This document shows, one piece after another, positions 39,866-40,687 of a DNA stretch of 40,687 bases. This DNA is from an uncultured Alphaproteobacteria bacterium. GTDB lineage: Bacteria; Pseudomonadota; Alphaproteobacteria; RF32; CAG-239. The notes below the pieces were generated by a model, which was given only the letters and a program-made list of their open reading frames with translations, had not been told where the DNA came from and made no database searches. A program made the translations under genes and the position numbers. Position 1 is the stretch's first letter, and the number at the start of each line of letters is the position of its first letter. Location: the NCBI GenBank assembly GCA_944393225.1, contig CALXZK010000013.1, positions 1 to 40,687 of the forward strand, written 5' to 3'.

Positions 39866-40597
39866 ATGTCAGAAACCGCAGAACAGCTCACATTAGAATT
39901 ACCGCATCGTCAAGCATTGGGTAAAGAAGATTTCTTAATCTCCCCATGCAATGAAGAAGCCGTACGACTGATAGACGCATGGCCGAGATGGGATTTTTTT
40001 GCCGCTTGCATTTACGGCAGTGAGGGCTGCGGAAAAACCCATTTAGCCAACGTATTTTCCAATCGAGTTAGTCTACTCACAAACTATCCGTACAAAATTC
40101 CTTACATCAAAGCCAAACAGCTCAAGCTGGAAACCGTACACGATTTGTTTCAAGAAAACATGTGCCTGATTGTAGAAGATTTGTGTGAAGATATTAATGA
40201 AGAAGCCATGTTCCATCTCTACAATCTTTATCGCAACGAAGGCGGAAACATTTTGTTCACCTCGCAAACCGCGCCGGCACGTCTTCATTTCAAATTAAAA
40301 GACTTGCAATCTAGATTAAACATTGTACCTTCTATTGAAATTAAAGCACCTGACGATGAACTTTTATCAAGTTTGCTGATAAAATTATTCATGGACCGAC
40401 AAATCAACGTCAGTCCGGAAGTTGTCGCCTATTTATTGAACAATATGGAGCGTTCTTTTGCCTATGCCAGAAAGATTGTTGCCGAAATTGATCGCTTATC
40501 ACTGGCGCGCAAACGAGCCGTAAGCATAGCTCTCGTCAAAGATGCAATTGTCGACTTGGCAGACGATTCTCAAGGTGAGTTGTTTGAAGTCAAATAA
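39866..40597 (+). CDS. hdaA: HdaA, DnaA-related regulator of replication initiation
   Basis: HdaA/Hda binds the DNA-loaded sliding clamp and stimulates ATP hydrolysis by DnaA, preventing over-initiation. The product has 243 residues. Residues 7-12 (QLTLEL) are a clamp-binding motif of the QL-S/T-L-x-L type near the N terminus, as in Hda. The AAA+ part has Walker A GSEGCGKTHLA (51-61), a Walker B-like LIVEDLCED and sensor sequence ILFTSQTAPARLHFKLKDLQ with SRLN (box VII). It has no DnaA DNA-binding domain, which separates it from DnaA itself. It lies 11 nt after cckA, at the end of the operon. Confidence 0.88.
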   Translation: MSETAEQLTLELPHRQALGKEDFLISPCNEEAVRLIDAWPRWDFFAACIYGSEGCGKTHLANVFSNRVSLLTNYPYKIPYIKAKQLKLETVHDLFQENMCLIVEDLCEDINEEAMFHLYNLYRNEGGNILFTSQTAPARLHFKLKDLQSRLNIVPSIEIKAPDDELLSSLLIKLFMDRQINVSPEVVAYLLNNMERSFAYARKIVAEIDRLSLARKRAVSIALVKDAIVDLADDSQGELFEVK

Positions 40598-40618
40598 ATA
40601 AAAAAGACACATGAAACT

Positions 40619-40638
40619 CCACCGGCTAATGCCGGTGG
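40619..40638. terminator. hairpin between convergent genes, weak terminator
   Basis: Perfect 8-bp stem CCACCGGC (40619-40626) with GCCGGTGG (40631-40638), TAAT loop. The plus-strand exit is TATCATTTTAG, a poor T run. It lies between hdaA and the minus-strand frame at the right edge. Confidence 0.6.
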
Positions 40639-40640
40639 TA

Positions 40641-40687
40641 TCATTTTAGTTCAAGCCAAGCTTGCCCCATATCTTCGCGCCCTTGGT
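40641..40687 (-). CDS. 3' end of an unidentified minus-strand gene
   Basis: Reading inward from the right edge on the minus strand, one frame gives 14 residues ending MGQAWLELK and TGA at 40643-40641, just before the hairpin. A second frame is also open (ending KIWGKLGLN at a TAA). Either would make the gene convergent with hdaA. The product cannot be identified. Confidence 0.35.
   Translation of the reverse strand, partial: QGREDMGQAWLELK

Overview
The window is an AT-rich stretch of an alphaproteobacterial chromosome. The lineage call rests on genes characteristic of that class: a CckA hybrid kinase directly behind flhB, an HdaA-type replication regulator, and a MipZ division-site ATPase. 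The long Cys-poor 41-residue L36 and an overlapping lolC-lolD pair fit the same picture. The tRNA-His keeps the canonical G-1:C73 pair, unlike the Rhizobiales, Caulobacterales and Rhodobacterales. A host-associated, uncultured lineage is plausible but is inference.

Layout. 1-8573: the start of a minus-strand gene with a structured leader, a small membrane protein, lolD and lolC, a HAD phosphatase, a divergent GalU-like uridylyltransferase, and a 1471-residue AsmA-family protein. 8667-15511: nucleoside salvage, with cdd-punA-deoC-deoA in one tight operon, an orphan 471-residue gene on the other strand, then deoB overlapping pgeF. 15536-17480: a DjlA-like membrane co-chaperone with three glycine-rich membrane units, then an AmpD-type amidase. 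17699-22257: ruvX, tolB, a small membrane protein and lepA. 22392-24779: accessory genes, namely a GNAT acetyltransferase, a 204-residue protein with an internal duplication and an unrecognised 384-residue protein. 25272-27944: ettA, a secreted protein and rpmJ. 28084-29622: a putative HNH nuclease overlapping a SUKH/SMI1-KNR4 immunity-type gene, then a YcgN-family cysteine-cluster protein. 29702-30121: tRNA-His with a 116-bp duplication of its 3' end and terminator. 30292-40597: a SPOR-tailed D,D-carboxypeptidase overlapping mipZ, then an apparent seven-gene operon pgm, secreted glycosidase-like gene, fliQ, fliR, flhB, cckA, hdaA.

The feature that ordinary annotation misses is a family of 120-127 bp imperfect palindromes in the 3' flanks of ruvX, lepA and ettA (four complete copies, plus partial copies beside them and beyond ampD). 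They share an apex (TGTAC-6 nt-GTACA type) and, in most copies, a gene-proximal end reading GTATAATGG on the minus strand. The stems fall into three types, and the outermost 9-10 bp are self-complementary yet differ from locus to locus. One copy supplies the ruvX stop codon and another runs into the ampD stop.

The second notable system is the HNH/SUKH pair, which looks like a compact nuclease effector with its immunity protein. A third pattern is a set of orphan genes that lack a Shine-Dalgarno sequence and share an AT-rich pre-start followed by ATGGAA. Housekeeping genes in the window mostly have GGAG/AGGA-type sites, which I used to move many starts inward from the longest possible ORF. All assignments come from reading sequence and motifs; no database search was possible.
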